Source: Metallyticus violacea
Taxonomy: Eukaryota; Arthropoda; Insecta; Mantodea; Metallyticidae
Direction: 5' to 3'
NCBI GenBank assembly: GCA_030762175.1
Contig: CM060834.1
Coordinates: 28,225,501 to 28,289,500 of the forward strand
Length of the DNA: 64,000 nucleotides
The notes under the pieces are model-generated. The model did not search any database. It saw only the letters and a list, made by a program, of their open reading frames with translations, and was not told the DNA's origin. The position numbers were made by a program, and so were the translations under genes. This document shows, in pieces, positions 12,263 to 23,647 of this stretch; positions within the stretch are counted from its first letter, which is position 1; each line of letters opens with the position of its first letter.

Positions 12263-12562
12263 ATTAAGGTATTCAATCGCCACGGGTGGTCGTTAAGGCC
12301 GCGAACTCGTGAGCGGGAGGTCTGGGGTTCGGATTCCGCCAGAACCTCCTACGAGACTGAGGCTTTTTCTAGATTTTCCTCAGTTCTCATAAATGCCAAA
12401 TGCTGGAAAGGTACCCTAAACTTAAGCCTGGAACGTTTCCTTCCTTAAAAAAAACCCTTTCCTAATATATCATTTCATTTTATATATCATCAGTGTTCAC
12501 CGCCTGTGGTGCCTCTGTAGTAAAAATGGGCGTTAAACACCATTAAAAAAATTAAGGTCTTC
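12263..12562 (+). mobile_element. SINE family B, copy 2, with target-site duplication
   Basis: The element proper runs from about 12276 (ATCGCCACGGGTGG) to 12550. It has the tRNA-like head with B box GGGTTCGGATTCCGCC, then the GACTGAGGCTTTTT block, TACCCTAAACTTAAGCCTGG and CACCGCCTGTGGTGCCTC. ATTAAGGTATTC (12263-12274) on the left and ATTAAGGTCTTC (12551-12562) on the right form a 12-base direct repeat with one mismatch. That is the mark of LINE-mediated retroposition, and it fixes the element ends. The head has lost a few bases between the A box and GTTAAGGC. Confidence 0.88.
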
Positions 12563-13143
12563 TCGCATCCTCATACAAATGTGGAACAATTGACTATCTC
12601 ATGGTACAACTAATTTGGTACCCTAGGTCACCGTTGCTTTTTATGCAGTTAATATGAATGTTTTTTCAAAAGTTATCCCGAAACACTGCTCAGCTCTGAA
12701 AGGGCAGCAGTTCACGAAATTCAGTGAACGTTAAAAAATGTATGCGAGGTGAGCAATTTGTAAGTTGGAAGACACTTCTATTGTGTTTTGAATCTCCCAG
12801 AGTTGCTGTATGGTTCTAAAATGATTGTGCAGTTATTCAGAAATTATAGCTGTAGAACTTCGTAGCCAAAACTGCTCATTTTATTTAAACATCTCCTTCA
12901 TAGCAGCGATTTCGCGAACGGTACACGGTTACACACAATTTCCATGTCAATTGCTTTGCTTAAAGAAAAGTACGAATCATATAGAGGTTCTACACAGTGG
13001 TTACTTGCCAACCCTGGTACAGAATGCATTATTGGTAACGCATCATGTACTTACACTAAGCACATTATTTAAAGTATAAATATGAAATTACAGATTCACT
13101 GAGGGTTTATTTGAATATAGTCAAGCTACATCTTAAATGTGAC
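12563..13143. other. No supported feature
   Basis: AT-rich; an open frame of 84 codons at 12825-13079 (plus) shows no recognisable domain. Confidence 0.5.
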
Positions 13144-13540
13144 TAACAAGGGATGATCGAGAAAGCGGCAGATGGAATATTTTTCATCCACTATTTATTA
13201 CTCCGGTTCAATCTCTACATGATCTATTTCAAACTACTCCTCTCCCAATCAAATACATTTATTACAACGTTTTTGACAGTCCTCAAACACGTGGTGTAGA
13301 GTATTCTTTGTTAGGTCTTGAGAATTGCCTCAGATCTTTTTATTACTGCATATAAGTGTTGAAATTGATGGCCATATAGTTGTATTTCTATATGGGGAAT
13401 ACAAAAAGTCACACTGGGCCACAGCATACATCATACTAAGCCAAATATTCCATATTTGTTACATGAGCTCTTGCGTTATCTTAATGGAGGCACCATCTGT
13501 TCCGATTAAACTCTAGCAATGTGATACCTAAGAGTCTTCA
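13144..13540 (-). mobile_element. Mariner relic, catalytic end plus 3' terminus
   Basis: The plus-strand left edge (TAACAAGGGATGATCGAGAA) has the form of a mariner terminal repeat at a TA site. The minus strand, read toward it, gives DNARAHVTNMEYLA (second catalytic Asp motif; the preceding Q codon is now a stop), then QCDFLYSP (the CDFFLFP-type third Asp motif). The tail HHVFEDCQKRCNKCI is typical of mariner C-termini. Several stops and frameshifts separate these blocks, and the N-terminal half and 5' terminus are not found. Known family chemistry is cut-and-paste transposition by a D,D,D enzyme; this copy cannot encode one. Confidence 0.65.
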
Positions 13541-14577
13541 GAACTTACCTATAGTATTGTTGCAGATGAGAGGATTAACAATATGTTAACAATGTTGAGA
13601 TTTGCTATTAATACTTTTACATATACTGTGTTGCGGTTACGTAATTCAAGTATTATAGCTGTGGTTCCGCGTCAATTAGGCATGCTTGAACGTAGGGGTC
13701 AAGCAATGGAGCGATGTATCTGCGCATGCGTATAGGCACATGTCTAGAATCAAAGCGTAGCAGCACAGAGGGAGTCGAGGCACAGGCTGAGTACATCTCG
13801 TCATATTCTCCAAAGCTTTAGCGATGGATGGAAGTGTGATATATTGTAATGTGAATTATTGTAATGATTACTTGATACTCTGACTCCATTATTTTCTCTG
13901 TGCTTCTGATTTTTAAGTAACGATGTTTGTGATATACGCAGATACAAAAAGAAGAGCTCATTCCATGTCCAGCCATTTTTAATTGATTTGTTATAACGAT
14001 ACATAAGCGTGCGCTATAAATTTAAGTTGTGACAGTATTTTGCTGTAACTGTAGTATATGGGAGAATTTGATAATAAAGCAGTTAATCACTATAATGCTT
14101 CAGGCAGAGGAACAACCTGTGTTGGAGATGATGGTGATTTCCATCATTTCCAGCAGTGCTACCAACAGCAGGTCGGTATGGTGCTGCCATCTACAGATAT
14201 TATAAATGAAAAATGTGACAATTTAAAAAAATATAACTTAAAAGGAAAATTTCAATGCTAGTCTTTCTTGCATAGCCCTGTATTTCTTTTAAATTTCTTA
14301 CAAATGTAAGGAGTCGAGGGAAATACAAAGATACTCTCGGAAACCAAACTTTTGCTTTAGCATTTAACGGTCAGAATTATTAATCAATGTAAAGAAGCAA
14401 GAATTCAAGTTGTTTTCCACTTTAGATATTTTTAAAATAAAACCACGAGTATACGCTTATTAATGCAATTTCATTCCATCATTGAGATTTCATATATGCA
14501 TTTCCTAATACAATTTACGAGGTATGGGGTCTGTCAAAGTATTTTTAAATACATGATATTCTTTACATTAATTTGCA
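13541..14577. other. No supported feature (1 kb)
   Basis: AT-rich. The remaining 5' part of the mariner to the left might lie here, but I could not recognise it. A 67-codon frame at 14058-14261 has no known domain. Confidence 0.45.
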
Positions 14578-15162
14578 CGAGGAGCGTTCTAAAAGTTCTA
14601 GGCCTGAACAAAAAAACAAAAAAACAAAAAAAAAAAAAAAAAAAAAAACAACATTTAAGAGATTTTTGCAACATAGTCATCTTGTAAATCAATACTGAAT
14701 TTGCAACTTTTTAATATCCTCATTAAAATATGATTTGTTCAAATATGAAAAATAAACGCTTGTCTCAGCTTCCGTCTCATTTGATGTGAACATCGTCCAC
14801 CCAGCCATTTCTTCAGGTTTGGGAACGAAAGGTAATAGCTGGAAGTCAAATGTGGCGAATATGGGGGATGTGGACGCACTTAGAAGCAACGGTCATGTAG
14901 TTATGCAGCAACAATCCCAGACTAGTGTGAAGGCGCATTATCGTGATGAAAGAGAACTTTCTTTTTCGAAAGGTGTGGACATTTAGCCTGAGTAGATGCT
15001 TCAGTTGGTTCAGTAGTGAAGCGCAAATCTCCCAGGTTATGATTTTTCCCTTCTGGAGGTGGTCTACCAGCACCACACCATGAGAATACCAGAAAACCGT
15101 GGTCATGACTTTCCTACAGAAGGAAATATTTTTGCTTTCTTTGGTGCACTGTCGCTTCCTCT
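14578..15162 (-). mobile_element. Mariner relic with 3' terminus, third Asp lost
   Basis: The left edge (CGAGGAGCGTTCTAAAAGTT) looks like a mariner terminal inverted repeat. Reading the minus strand from 15160 gives KVMTTVFWYSHGVVLVDHLQ, then LLNQLK, then (after a frame change) LFHHDNAPSHTS, with the second catalytic Asp codon at 14940-14942. Next comes PYSPHLTSSYYLSFPNLKKW, where the expected third Asp is Tyr. The tail is YFSYLNKSYFNEDIKKL. Motif order matches mariner transposases with an SDYHLFP-type third motif. The 5' half is missing; the relic stops where a family A SINE begins. A poly-A run (about 14627-14648) sits just inside the terminus. Confidence 0.7.
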
Positions 15163-15343
15163 TTCAGGTTTGAGGTTTCAACATGGCGTAAATCTACGAT
15201 ACCGGACTCACGGGTTTGCTTCCCTTCCGAAGGAGGCCATACTTAGGATTTTTACACCCGAAAAAATCCATCTGCCGGGATCGAACCCGCGATCTTGGGT
15301 TTAGGAGGCAAGAATGGTTGTCACGACACCACCAGGACCGACA
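15163..15343 (-). mobile_element. SINE family A, copy 2 (3'-truncated)
   Basis: Minus strand. The head is good (GGGATCGAACCCGCGATCTTG on the plus strand, ending CACCACCAGGACCGACAG), as is the palindromic core (CCCTTCCGAAGGAGGCC). The left part, which would be the conserved GGACGCT block and CAA-rich tail, is absent. It starts directly at the mariner relic, so the junction may be an insertion followed by deletion. Confidence 0.88.
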
Positions 15344-18001
15344 GACAGTGTAGCAATGATAGTGCACCACGTATTCAGTCGCTAATTTTTCCATGAATTT
15401 GCATTTGAATGCACATTTTTAATTAACAATATTCATAATTAAAAAGCTATGCTAACTTTTGTGTAGGACAATATTTAGAATATATTAACAAAAGTATTGG
15501 AAACAAATTTTGATTTTTATGGGAGGAAATAAGTTTTAGTAATGTCTTTGAATCTCAAAAAAAAATTTTTTTTAATAAATTCTTAAAATAACATCGAAAT
15601 TTTGACCAATTAAGCCAAATAAATGTCTGAGGTCGCATTCCCACAAATGTGTTCAGGGTTGTCTATTATTCACATTCGCATAAATTTTCTTGTGGATGGT
15701 GCATATCCAGTTAGTTGATGAACAAGGACAAGGGATGGGTTTAAAGACTTCATTTTCATGCGCTCAGCTATAGGTGGAAAAATGCTGTAGATTCTTCTGT
15801 CAATTGTACTGGCATCCCATGAGTCTTGCCATTCATCTAATAACATTTCTTCAATTTTTGTTTCCTTCCTAACAGGGAGGGGGTAACCCCCCCTCCTTAC
15901 CAATCGAACGAATCTCCTCAATGAGCATAAGTATCCATATAAATACCTTATAACTTCTACCTTCTAATTGCGCAGTGTTCAGTAAAAGTTGAGTGGCACT
16001 CAATTATACTCCGTATACATTTTTTTGTTTTTGTTTTGATGACACGAAAATTATTTTCTATTTGCATAATGGTCTACTGCAAGCCTGCTTAAAAAGATCT
16101 GCATAAATTCTAGAACGCTTAAATTACACATTCCTGTTCCAGTATTGCAGTCAAAAAAAGGAAGAAATAAACAAGAAGAGGAAATACTTCAAAAGTCAGA
16201 TATTTGCTATTAGAAACAGAACAAAGCGAGGGCGACATTTGCTTGAGTCTCTAAGCGAATAAAAATGCGTTGTCCAAAACTGACAGGTCCTGTCAAGATA
16301 GCACGCACCATCGAGCACGAGAAATGCTCCACAGTTTTGTTTCCCAGTTTTTTTTTTTTATGCTATTTCATAATCTAAAATACATCCGCACAATGGAGAC
16401 CAACAACAATGGCGAGTTGGTTGCTCCATTCCACGGTTCATCGTTCCGTATTTCAACCATTCATGTCTGGGAGAGCAGCGTAACACGCATTATATCCAGA
16501 TTCACAATGACGACAACTGGATATGAAAATCAAACCTCACTGTGTTATCTTCCATCATGGCTCGTTCAAATTTCAATTTCAAATCAATGCATTCAATCTA
16601 CTGTGTGCGAGTCCGTTCATGTCAAGAGAAGGATGGAGAATGAATGGCAAGCAGTCCTTGTTTTCATTAACAGTTTGTCAAGCGTCATCTCGCAGAGCTT
16701 TGCCAGATATTTTGTAGCGAAGTAAAGCCTTTATTTCCACTAACCCATTCACAAACTTAAACACTACGTAAAGGGTTAGCATTCTGATGAAAGTATACAA
16801 AACGCTCCACAAAAAGTTAACGCTTGTTATTTCAGTGTTATCAGGATATGATATTAGCACAATGCCCAGGCTCCAAGTATTGCAAACTTTGGGGTTATCT
16901 TTCAGCGGTAAATCTCGAAATATTCGGGAATAGACTCATCAATAAAAAATATGACTCGCTCGATTTCCCGATTTAATATGTGATTCGTGTCTCAAAGAAA
17001 AGTAAGAAGGATAATTATTAATTTCATAAATAAATGCAAGAATTGTTTAATCTGAATATCCTCCCTTAGCTGTATGTCCTACCGGGCCTATTAAGCTGCA
17101 CATTCTCTAATAGTAGTCTACGGCAGCACTAGGAGGTGCCACGTAATTAAAGAGGTCTTTATTAAATATATGCTAGGACAGTAAAAGAGTAAGAGAGTGT
17201 TTTAAGTTATTACACAACACAAAATTAATGACATGTAATAAAATGTATTAATAGTTTCAAATCTTAAAAGGGTACCCCCAGAACAATAGATAATTAGTTA
17301 AATCAACTGATGTTTTCTTTTGCAACCGGCAACAAACGCCAGAAACTACACTTACCTCATAAAGGGCGGCTGCTATACAACAAGAATACACAAAGATAAA
17401 ATATTTCTCCACTCAAAATAACTAAAACTATTTTATATTGCCCTACCCAAAACCTAAATACGAATTCATACATAATTCGGCATTACGAGCCAGGTTCCTG
17501 TAAACTGAGTACTTAATATTATCAAACGTTAGCAAAATTCCCATGCCAAAACAAAACATGTCATTTTAAAGCCAAAAAGGTTACTCATATTTGTACCGAG
17601 CTAATCCAGAAAGAAGCTTCCACTGAGCACGAAAATGTGTCAACCGGTCTTAAGGGGATACAATGCATGTAAGACTTCAGTATTTTTCACTGTGTATTTC
17701 CTTTATAATTATAAACTACGAGTTTCAAAACAAAAATGCTTGAAAAATGCAGCTATAAAAATGTTTATATTAAAATAATTTCCGTTACTTTGGAAAACAT
17801 ATTACACATGAACTTGAAAATATCGAATTATGTTACTATGCTCAAAAGATTTTAAAAAAAAAGTGTCTTTGAACACCAATATTATAACTTTATACAGCAC
17901 TTGTATGGAATGAAATGAAATAATTTAATAGGAGAAATTACAGTCTGCGAAAATGAAGCAATTTGCATTAAAAAGTAATATCTCTCGATTTATAGCAAAA
18001 T

Positions 18002-18002
<1 letters not shown>
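15344..18002. other. No gene seen (2.7 kb)
   Basis: AT-rich. The region 16270-16725 (plus) stays open for about 150 codons, but the frame opens with TTG. Its first ATG lies further in, and the translation resembles no known family. Nothing else was recognised. Confidence 0.45.
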
Positions 18003-18048
<46 letters not shown>

Positions 18049-18049
18049 A
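18003..18049. repeat. (GAT)n microsatellite
   Basis: About 15 uninterrupted GAT/ATG units. Confidence 0.95.
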
Positions 18050-18240
18050 ACACAGCAGTTCAGATAAATATATCAATAAATATCTGCACCAACTGTCATA
18101 CTCGTAGATTTATAAACTGAGGATTAAAATGATTTTTAGTTCTGTATAGCACTGGAAATAGGAATATACCTTAAAAGTAATTTCTTGCTAAAGGTGTGAG
18201 GTACTTTTAGTGCCAAATAAGACCTTTTTTAAGAACAATC

Positions 18241-18367
18241 AGGCGTAAAAATCCTAAGGTGTCTCGTGTTGTAGATTTGCGGCACATAAAAGAACCTCTA
18301 ACCTGAAAGAAGAGGTCTCTATCTGCCAAGATATTAAAAAGCGTCCTCAAATAAACCAAGTAAATAA
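18241..18367 (+). mobile_element. SINE family A, copy 3 (headless fragment)
   Basis: Plus-strand fragment starting at the GGCGTAAAAATCCTAA block and running through AAAGAACCTCTAACCTGAAA to the tail (AAATAAACCAAGTAAATAAA). The tRNA-like head is missing, and an internal deletion removes the palindromic core. It faces copy 4, 44 bases away, on the opposite strand. Confidence 0.8.
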
Positions 18368-18411
18368 ATTACTAAAATATTCCTTTCCTGCATTGATAAA
18401 ATTGTTCAATT

Positions 18412-18690
18412 GCTTTTTTGGTTTATTTACGGACGCTCTTTAACATCCCTGGTCATCAGCGTCCCATTCAATTCAGGGAGGTGAAACGGCCGATAAATTT
18501 TGCTCAGAGGCCTTTCTTTCAGGCTTGAGGTTATTTTTCCTGCTTTAAATGTACGGCAGGGGACTCACGGCTTTATTTCCCTTCCGAAGGAAGCCATATG
18601 TAAGATTTTTACGCTCGAAAAAAGCCATTGACCCTGGCCGGGATTAATCCGCGATCTTGGGTGTAGGAGGTAAGTACAATTTCCATTAGA
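18412..18690 (-). mobile_element. SINE family A, copy 4 (nearly full)
   Basis: Minus strand, from the tail (TTGGTTTATTTACGGACGCT) through GGTGAAACGGCCGATAAATT and the core CCCTTCCGAAGGAAGCC to the head (GGGATTAATCCGCGATCTTGG). The B box is damaged (CGA lost) and the outermost head bases are degenerate. Confidence 0.88.
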
Positions 18691-18897
18691 TGTTCCGTTG
18701 CATGGTAAAAGATCAATAAATGAATTTTTAAAATGTAACAAGAAATTGTGCTGTACAGATCCATTAATTAAAATAATTTGCAAATAGAACAGATAACAAG
18801 TTGCAAATATCTGAGTTCTATAGTTAATAAGTATAATAACGAAGAAGAAGTTAAATTAACATAAATTGCCGTAGGAAATAAATATATCTATCTATCT

Positions 18898-19084
18898 TTT
18901 TTTTTTTTTTTTTTTTTAGTAGGATTTAAAACCCGTTTTACTATTGAGGCACCACAGGCGGTGGGCAATGATGATACATGAGACGAAATGATAAATTGGG
19001 AAAGGATTTTTTTTAAGGACGGAAATGTTCCAGGCCTAAGTATCTCCCCGGCATTTGCCATTTATGAAAACCGAGGAAAACCTG

Positions 19085-19115
<31 letters not shown>

Positions 19116-19183
19116 GAAGAAGTCAATGAGGACGGCCCTGGTGGAATTCGAACCCCAGGTCTCACGGGTCCGCGGCGTATTAT
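18898..19183 (-). mobile_element. SINE family B, copy 3, with internal A-tract expansion
   Basis: Minus strand: poly-T tail at the left, GAGGCACCACAGGCGGTGGG, GGGAAAGGATTTTTTTTAAG, TTCCAGGCCTAAGTATCTCC and, at the right, the head (AATTCGAACCCCAGGTCTCA). Where other copies have a short CCTG-A run after GAGGAAAA, this copy has about 27 A residues followed by (GAA)n. The expansion is therefore inside the SINE body, not at its tail. Confidence 0.88.
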
Positions 19184-19343
19184 CTATCTGATATCTAAGA
19201 ATTATTTACACAAGTAACAATATTGGCAACCCTAGAAGCAAATAAGCAATAACACTTATCCCATCATTGCGTATGCTAGTGCATACTTTTACTTTTTTCG
19301 GTCAAATAAAGGTTCACATTTAAAGAGAAATTTAGTGTAATAT

Positions 19344-19345
<2 letters not shown>

Positions 19346-19376
<31 letters not shown>
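19346..19376. repeat. (AAT)n microsatellite
   Basis: About ten AAT units. Confidence 0.9.
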
Positions 19377-19899
19377 TAAACATTTTAATTTATAGCTCAT
19401 TCGTCCAAAGTATATTTAAAACCCACAAATTAAACACGCTGCGTTATTAATAACACTATTCTGCAATTTGGGTAACGGTTCTTTTATGCTCCTCGCTGTG
19501 AGAAATTCGCAAACTATTTTTTTTAAACAAGGAACGTTTCGGAATGACTGTAATAAATATAATTTATAATTACAAGTTTGTTTATAAATATTAAGAGTTA
19601 TGTAAAAATAGTTCCCTTTGTTAATTCTGGCCTCCGGTCTGGTTTTGCAAACTTTTTCCTCGGAAAATAAAATAAAAACTCACATGTGTATAAATATATA
19701 ACTAGTAATTTGTTAGATATTCAAGTGAAATAAAGGTTTTTAAATGTCACTGAAACACAAATAGCAGATTTTGAAATTAAGATATTAATAAGGAAGTTGG
19801 ACCCACAAATTATATACATAGCTTTTGGAGAATAAAAAAACAGTAATGAATTGAATACTTTAATAAATAATGATAATGTTCGTGATTCAGTGTTTGTCG

Positions 19900-19975
19900 G
19901 TGAACACGGTAGCTCAGTTGGTTAGAGTGTCATCCCGGAAGACTGAACATCCGTGTTTCGAATGTTAGCTGGAAT
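19900..19975 (+). other. tRNA-like segment with strong A box
   Basis: GGTAGCTCAGTTGGTTAGAG is a textbook tRNA D-arm and A box. The B-box position (GTGTTTCGAATGTTAGC) is degenerate, and no flanking acceptor stem pairs fully. It is more likely a decayed tRNA gene or SINE head than a working tRNA. One copy only was seen. Confidence 0.45.
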
Positions 19976-20173
19976 CGAGCGGTTTTCAAGCGGTTCTATA
20001 TTTCCAATAATAATATAATTTATTAGAATCTGTAATTTAGCGACAGTTTGAAAACATCTACAGAATGCAAGGTCAAATATCGGTTGAAAGTGTTTATAAA
20101 TGGAAAACTATGGGAATTAAGAAGATGGGTAAACCAAAAGGTAGAAGGGAGGATGATATAATAAACTCAAAAG

Positions 20174-20175
<2 letters not shown>

Positions 20176-20219
<44 letters not shown>
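20176..20219. repeat. (AT)n microsatellite
   Basis: About 22 AT units. Confidence 0.95.
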
Positions 20220-20222
<3 letters not shown>

Positions 20223-21426
20223 CAGAGTGGTGAAAAAGTAACTACACACTTAGTGAATTTCAGTTAACATAAGGTTTCATTCTTTGCATGCTATGTTCAT
20301 TTCACCAAGCTATGAGAAAATAATTGTTCATAATTTCTTCATACACCCAAATTTTTAAAGAGCATATAGAAGAAATTGGTCCATTTCTTCCTTTCTATGG
20401 CAAATTCATATCGATTAACTCTCCTATTTTGCAGCATGTTGCGTTTTATTTTCTCAAAAAATTGAAATTATCTCAGTAAATATTAATCGTATCAAAACAT
20501 TGCTTTGAAAATTTATTCGCAATAATGTGTTCTATAATTTGTGTAAATTAATGCATTAGATTTATTTTCATCCAGAATAAACCAAATGCCATGTTTACAT
20601 TATAGGAAGAAGTGAAAAAAGATTGTCGACAAAGGCAAAACTTTAAAATTATAAATGTGTAATGCCGAAAGACTAAGAAATATTATTTGTATGTTAACAC
20701 AAGTACTGCTACTTAATCTTGAGATAAGTCCATAAAACTGGGTAGCGCTGTGATGCAGTGTTTTGTTCGCTTCAATCCGAGGTAAACAAGATCTTTTGCG
20801 GTCACTTTACATAAATGTAGACTATACGGAGAGACAGGATTTGCATCTTTTCTCCTGCATTTTGTTGCGACGTCACAGATTCACTTTGTAAAAACCCTTC
20901 TCATGTGATATTCATGGCTGCTATTTTCTTCCAGTAGCAAGAATCACTGGCCTCTTTAATAGGCACCGTTCAGGTGCGGAACGTAAAGTTTCGAGCTTTC
21001 AGCCGCCTACAAATTTGCTCCTAGCTGCTCGAAAGGGATAGGTTGCAAAATATTGCTCAACGTTTGAATAGTAAACAAAAGACGGCGTTGACTCGACAAG
21101 TTAACGATATGAAAGTTGAACATCAACCAATTACAAAACAAAATCAGCAAATGTGGCTTCGTTTGTTTTTAGTTCTATGAATACAAAACAATATATTATT
21201 ATTAAAGGCTTTGAATATTTTGTACTTACTGCGAAATAATAAGGAAAACATAGCTCTTTGGAATAAAATATCAAATCATTTTACATGGTAAATAAATCTG
21301 GATTTATTTGGTTTTATACTGTCGGATGACATTGCTGATGATAAAATTAGCTAGTAGTCATAACCTCAAAATCATTTGTAGAATTAACAAAAAAAAAAAA
21401 AAAAATGCAAAGTGTCATAAGTGTCA
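20220..21426. other. Mostly unassigned; possible DNA-transposon end at left
   Basis: The left edge (ACAGAGTGGTGAAAAAGTAA) resembles the terminal repeats of some insect Tc1/mariner-like elements. No matching inverted end or transposase motif was found, so this is only a suggestion. The rest is AT-rich without recognised features; a poly-A run lies near 21389-21405. Confidence 0.3.
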
Positions 21427-22291
21427 TAAGGGGGGAGTAAATAAGTAATAATGAGGTGTAATAATTGAGTTAGACTAACACATAGTTGCAATGGTCAAGT
21501 ATCAAGAATATCATTAAGCATGTATTTAACAACAGTTAACAGGCTTTGAAAATATTTCGCGGGATATGGACCAGCGTGCGCAGTCACAGATTTGGGCAAA
21601 ACTTTACGAGATAATGCAGTCGCCACAGAGAAGTTAATGAGGAAAAATTGTGACTCTTTAGCCACCGCAAAGACCTCCAATTGGTAAACTCGTCTTTTGT
21701 AATGTGTATCTATATATAATGTGACTTTAATATAAGGCCGCATTGTCAACTGTGCAACTATCAGTTCGTTATATCTATTCACAAAACGTTATTTCTAAAT
21801 ATAAATTAAACCAGGCGAACATTCACCAAATATATCATGTACCCGGCGCCTCACACCAATCTGTCGCTGCCCACGACGTGGGGGATAGCTTCTAATCTAG
21901 CTCTTTAACTGAAAGAAGAGGTAAAATAAAACAGAAATAACGAACTGATAATTCCACAGCCGCCAATGCAGCCTTATATTAAATTCACCTTATATAGAAA
22001 TACACATTATAAAAAAAATTGAATTTACCGACTGGACGTTGCTGCGACGGCTAAAGATCGTGCATCTTTTCTCTTTCACTTCTCTTCACTGCACTATCGT
22101 GTAAAGTTTTGCCCAATTCTGTGACTGCGCATGCGCAGTATCAACTTCCCCTCCCGTACGCATAGCAGCGAAACATTTTCAAAGCCCGCTCGCTATTGTT
22201 AAGTACTTTATTGTAATAATCCTTGATCTGTAACCATTACAACTTTTATCTTAGTATAACTCAATTATTACTTATTAAACCCACCTTAAGC
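21427..22291. mobile_element. 865-bp near-palindrome, foldback/long-TIR element
   Basis: Two imperfect inverted arms of about 355 bases each (21427-21782 and 21930-22291) surround a spacer of about 150 bases. Matching blocks in order from the outside, left arm against reverse-complemented right arm: GTAATAATTGAGTTAGACTA with GTAATAATTGAGTTATACTA; GGCTTTGAAAATATTTCGC with GGCTTTGAAAATGTTTCGC; GCGCAGTCACAGATTTGGGC with GCGCAGTCACAGAATTGGGC; AAAACTTTAC in both; AATATAAGGCCGCATTG with AATATAAGGCTGCATTG; ATCAGTTCGTTATATCTATT with ATCAGTTCGTTATTTCTGTT. No coding potential was recognised, and no clear target-site duplication. It fits a foldback or long-TIR MITE-like element, or an inverted duplication. 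The arms have diverged by point changes and indels, so it is not recent. Confidence 0.8.
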
Positions 22292-23004
22292 CACAATAGT
22301 AAACTAGCTTTAGAAAGTATGAGTATAATGTATAGTGTATTTCACTGCAAGCATAATTCTATTTTGTAAGTAACCACAGCTGAGATTAAGATTTAACATT
22401 TTCAGTATTATATATTTTGTTTTAAGTACATTTTTGAAAGATATATTTGAGTGAACTACATTTTGAGGTACATTTATGTATACCTTATATAAATGCAGGA
22501 GTTGTGAATTTTGAGTACTGGGTGACAAAAAATTGTAGTTGCTTGTAAAACCCTGGGGAAGGAATGATAATATTGAATGTAATGACATTTATAACGCTTG
22601 CGTGGCTATTTATTATCTATTATATGTATAGGTGCAAGTAACTACTATAATAAGAATTATCGGCGTGTATGACATTGCCTTCATTTTCTGTTTTAAGATT
22701 GTATGATTCATTTTCTTTTTAATTTTAAACAGAGCAGGGAAAAATATATGTACAAAAATTAGCAAGTAAAACAGGCTTGACACTAAATGTATTACCATTG
22801 GTCTAAGAAGCTTTATTATGGAGATACAGGCTTGGATATGGATCATCGTCATGGGTACATGGCGATGTGGCGTGTGTCCATAGTCAGTCAATGCAGCGTA
22901 ATGTCTGACCATAGGTAACGCAGTCACTCATTGTATATGCGTTTTAAAAACTGCAGTAGATAAATTTTGTGATAATTAGCCAGTTTGGTCTATTTACAAT
23001 TAAA
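22292..23004. other. No supported feature
   Basis: AT-rich; open frames of about 90-104 codons on the minus strand are rich in hydrophobic residues but match nothing known to me. Confidence 0.45.
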
Positions 23005-23290
23005 TCCCAACGTGCCAGCCAGCCCCCACCTACTGGAAGTCAAAAATGAAATCGGGAGAAAATTTATCCGTATCTTCTGTCTGTATACACTGTGCCAAAA
23101 TATCACCCAATCTTCCGGTACCGATCATAATGGGCAAATCCTTCTGCCTTCCTCGTCAACAACCTTACGTGCCTTCCAGCCTCCACGTCTAAGCCAAGCT
23201 ATTCCCAACCTCTTTTGTATGCCTAGGTCCATGATATTAGATCTCTTTACCCTGTCTAGTTTTAATTTCACTCTGCAGGTGCAGAGATGA
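23005..23290 (-). mobile_element. Possible LINE C-terminal relic
   Basis: The minus strand reads KLGIAWLRR-like and GGWKARKVVDEEGRRICPL, a stop, then SVPEDWVIFWHSVYRQKIR. The spacing of C-P-L, the E-D-W and the following aromatic/basic stretch resembles the C-terminal finger region of LINE ORF2 proteins, as in the relic at 10560-11200. The second Cys and the His are not clearly preserved. The call is weak. Confidence 0.35.
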
Positions 23291-23616
23291 CACCTGTATG
23301 CACCCCGTCTCTATTTCCTGCCGGTTTATGTCAGAAAGGTTAACTTTTTCCGCTACACCACACCTGTTTTCAACACCCTTCTGCTAAATATCGTTTAAAC
23401 TGATGATAATGCAAGTTGTTTAATTGGTGCGGGTATCATATTGCCCTCAGAGTTGTTTGTTATTCTTTAACGTGATTTCAGCCCCGGTGACTAGCCATAA
23501 ACACATTTCTCTCTTTGGAGTTAACACCTGCAGATGCAAAAAGAGGCGCCAGAGGTATTTGTTCCTATTTTTGGGTTATTTATTTTTCGATCCTTTCTCT
23601 ACCGTAAGTGCATTGT

Positions 23617-23647
<31 letters not shown>

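Noticed and set aside
16270..16725. 151-codon plus-strand frame
   Set aside because: It opens with TTG, not ATG. No domain or splice context; composition is not coding-like.
19900..19975. Functional tRNA gene
   Set aside because: The A box is good, but the B box is degenerate and the acceptor stem does not close.
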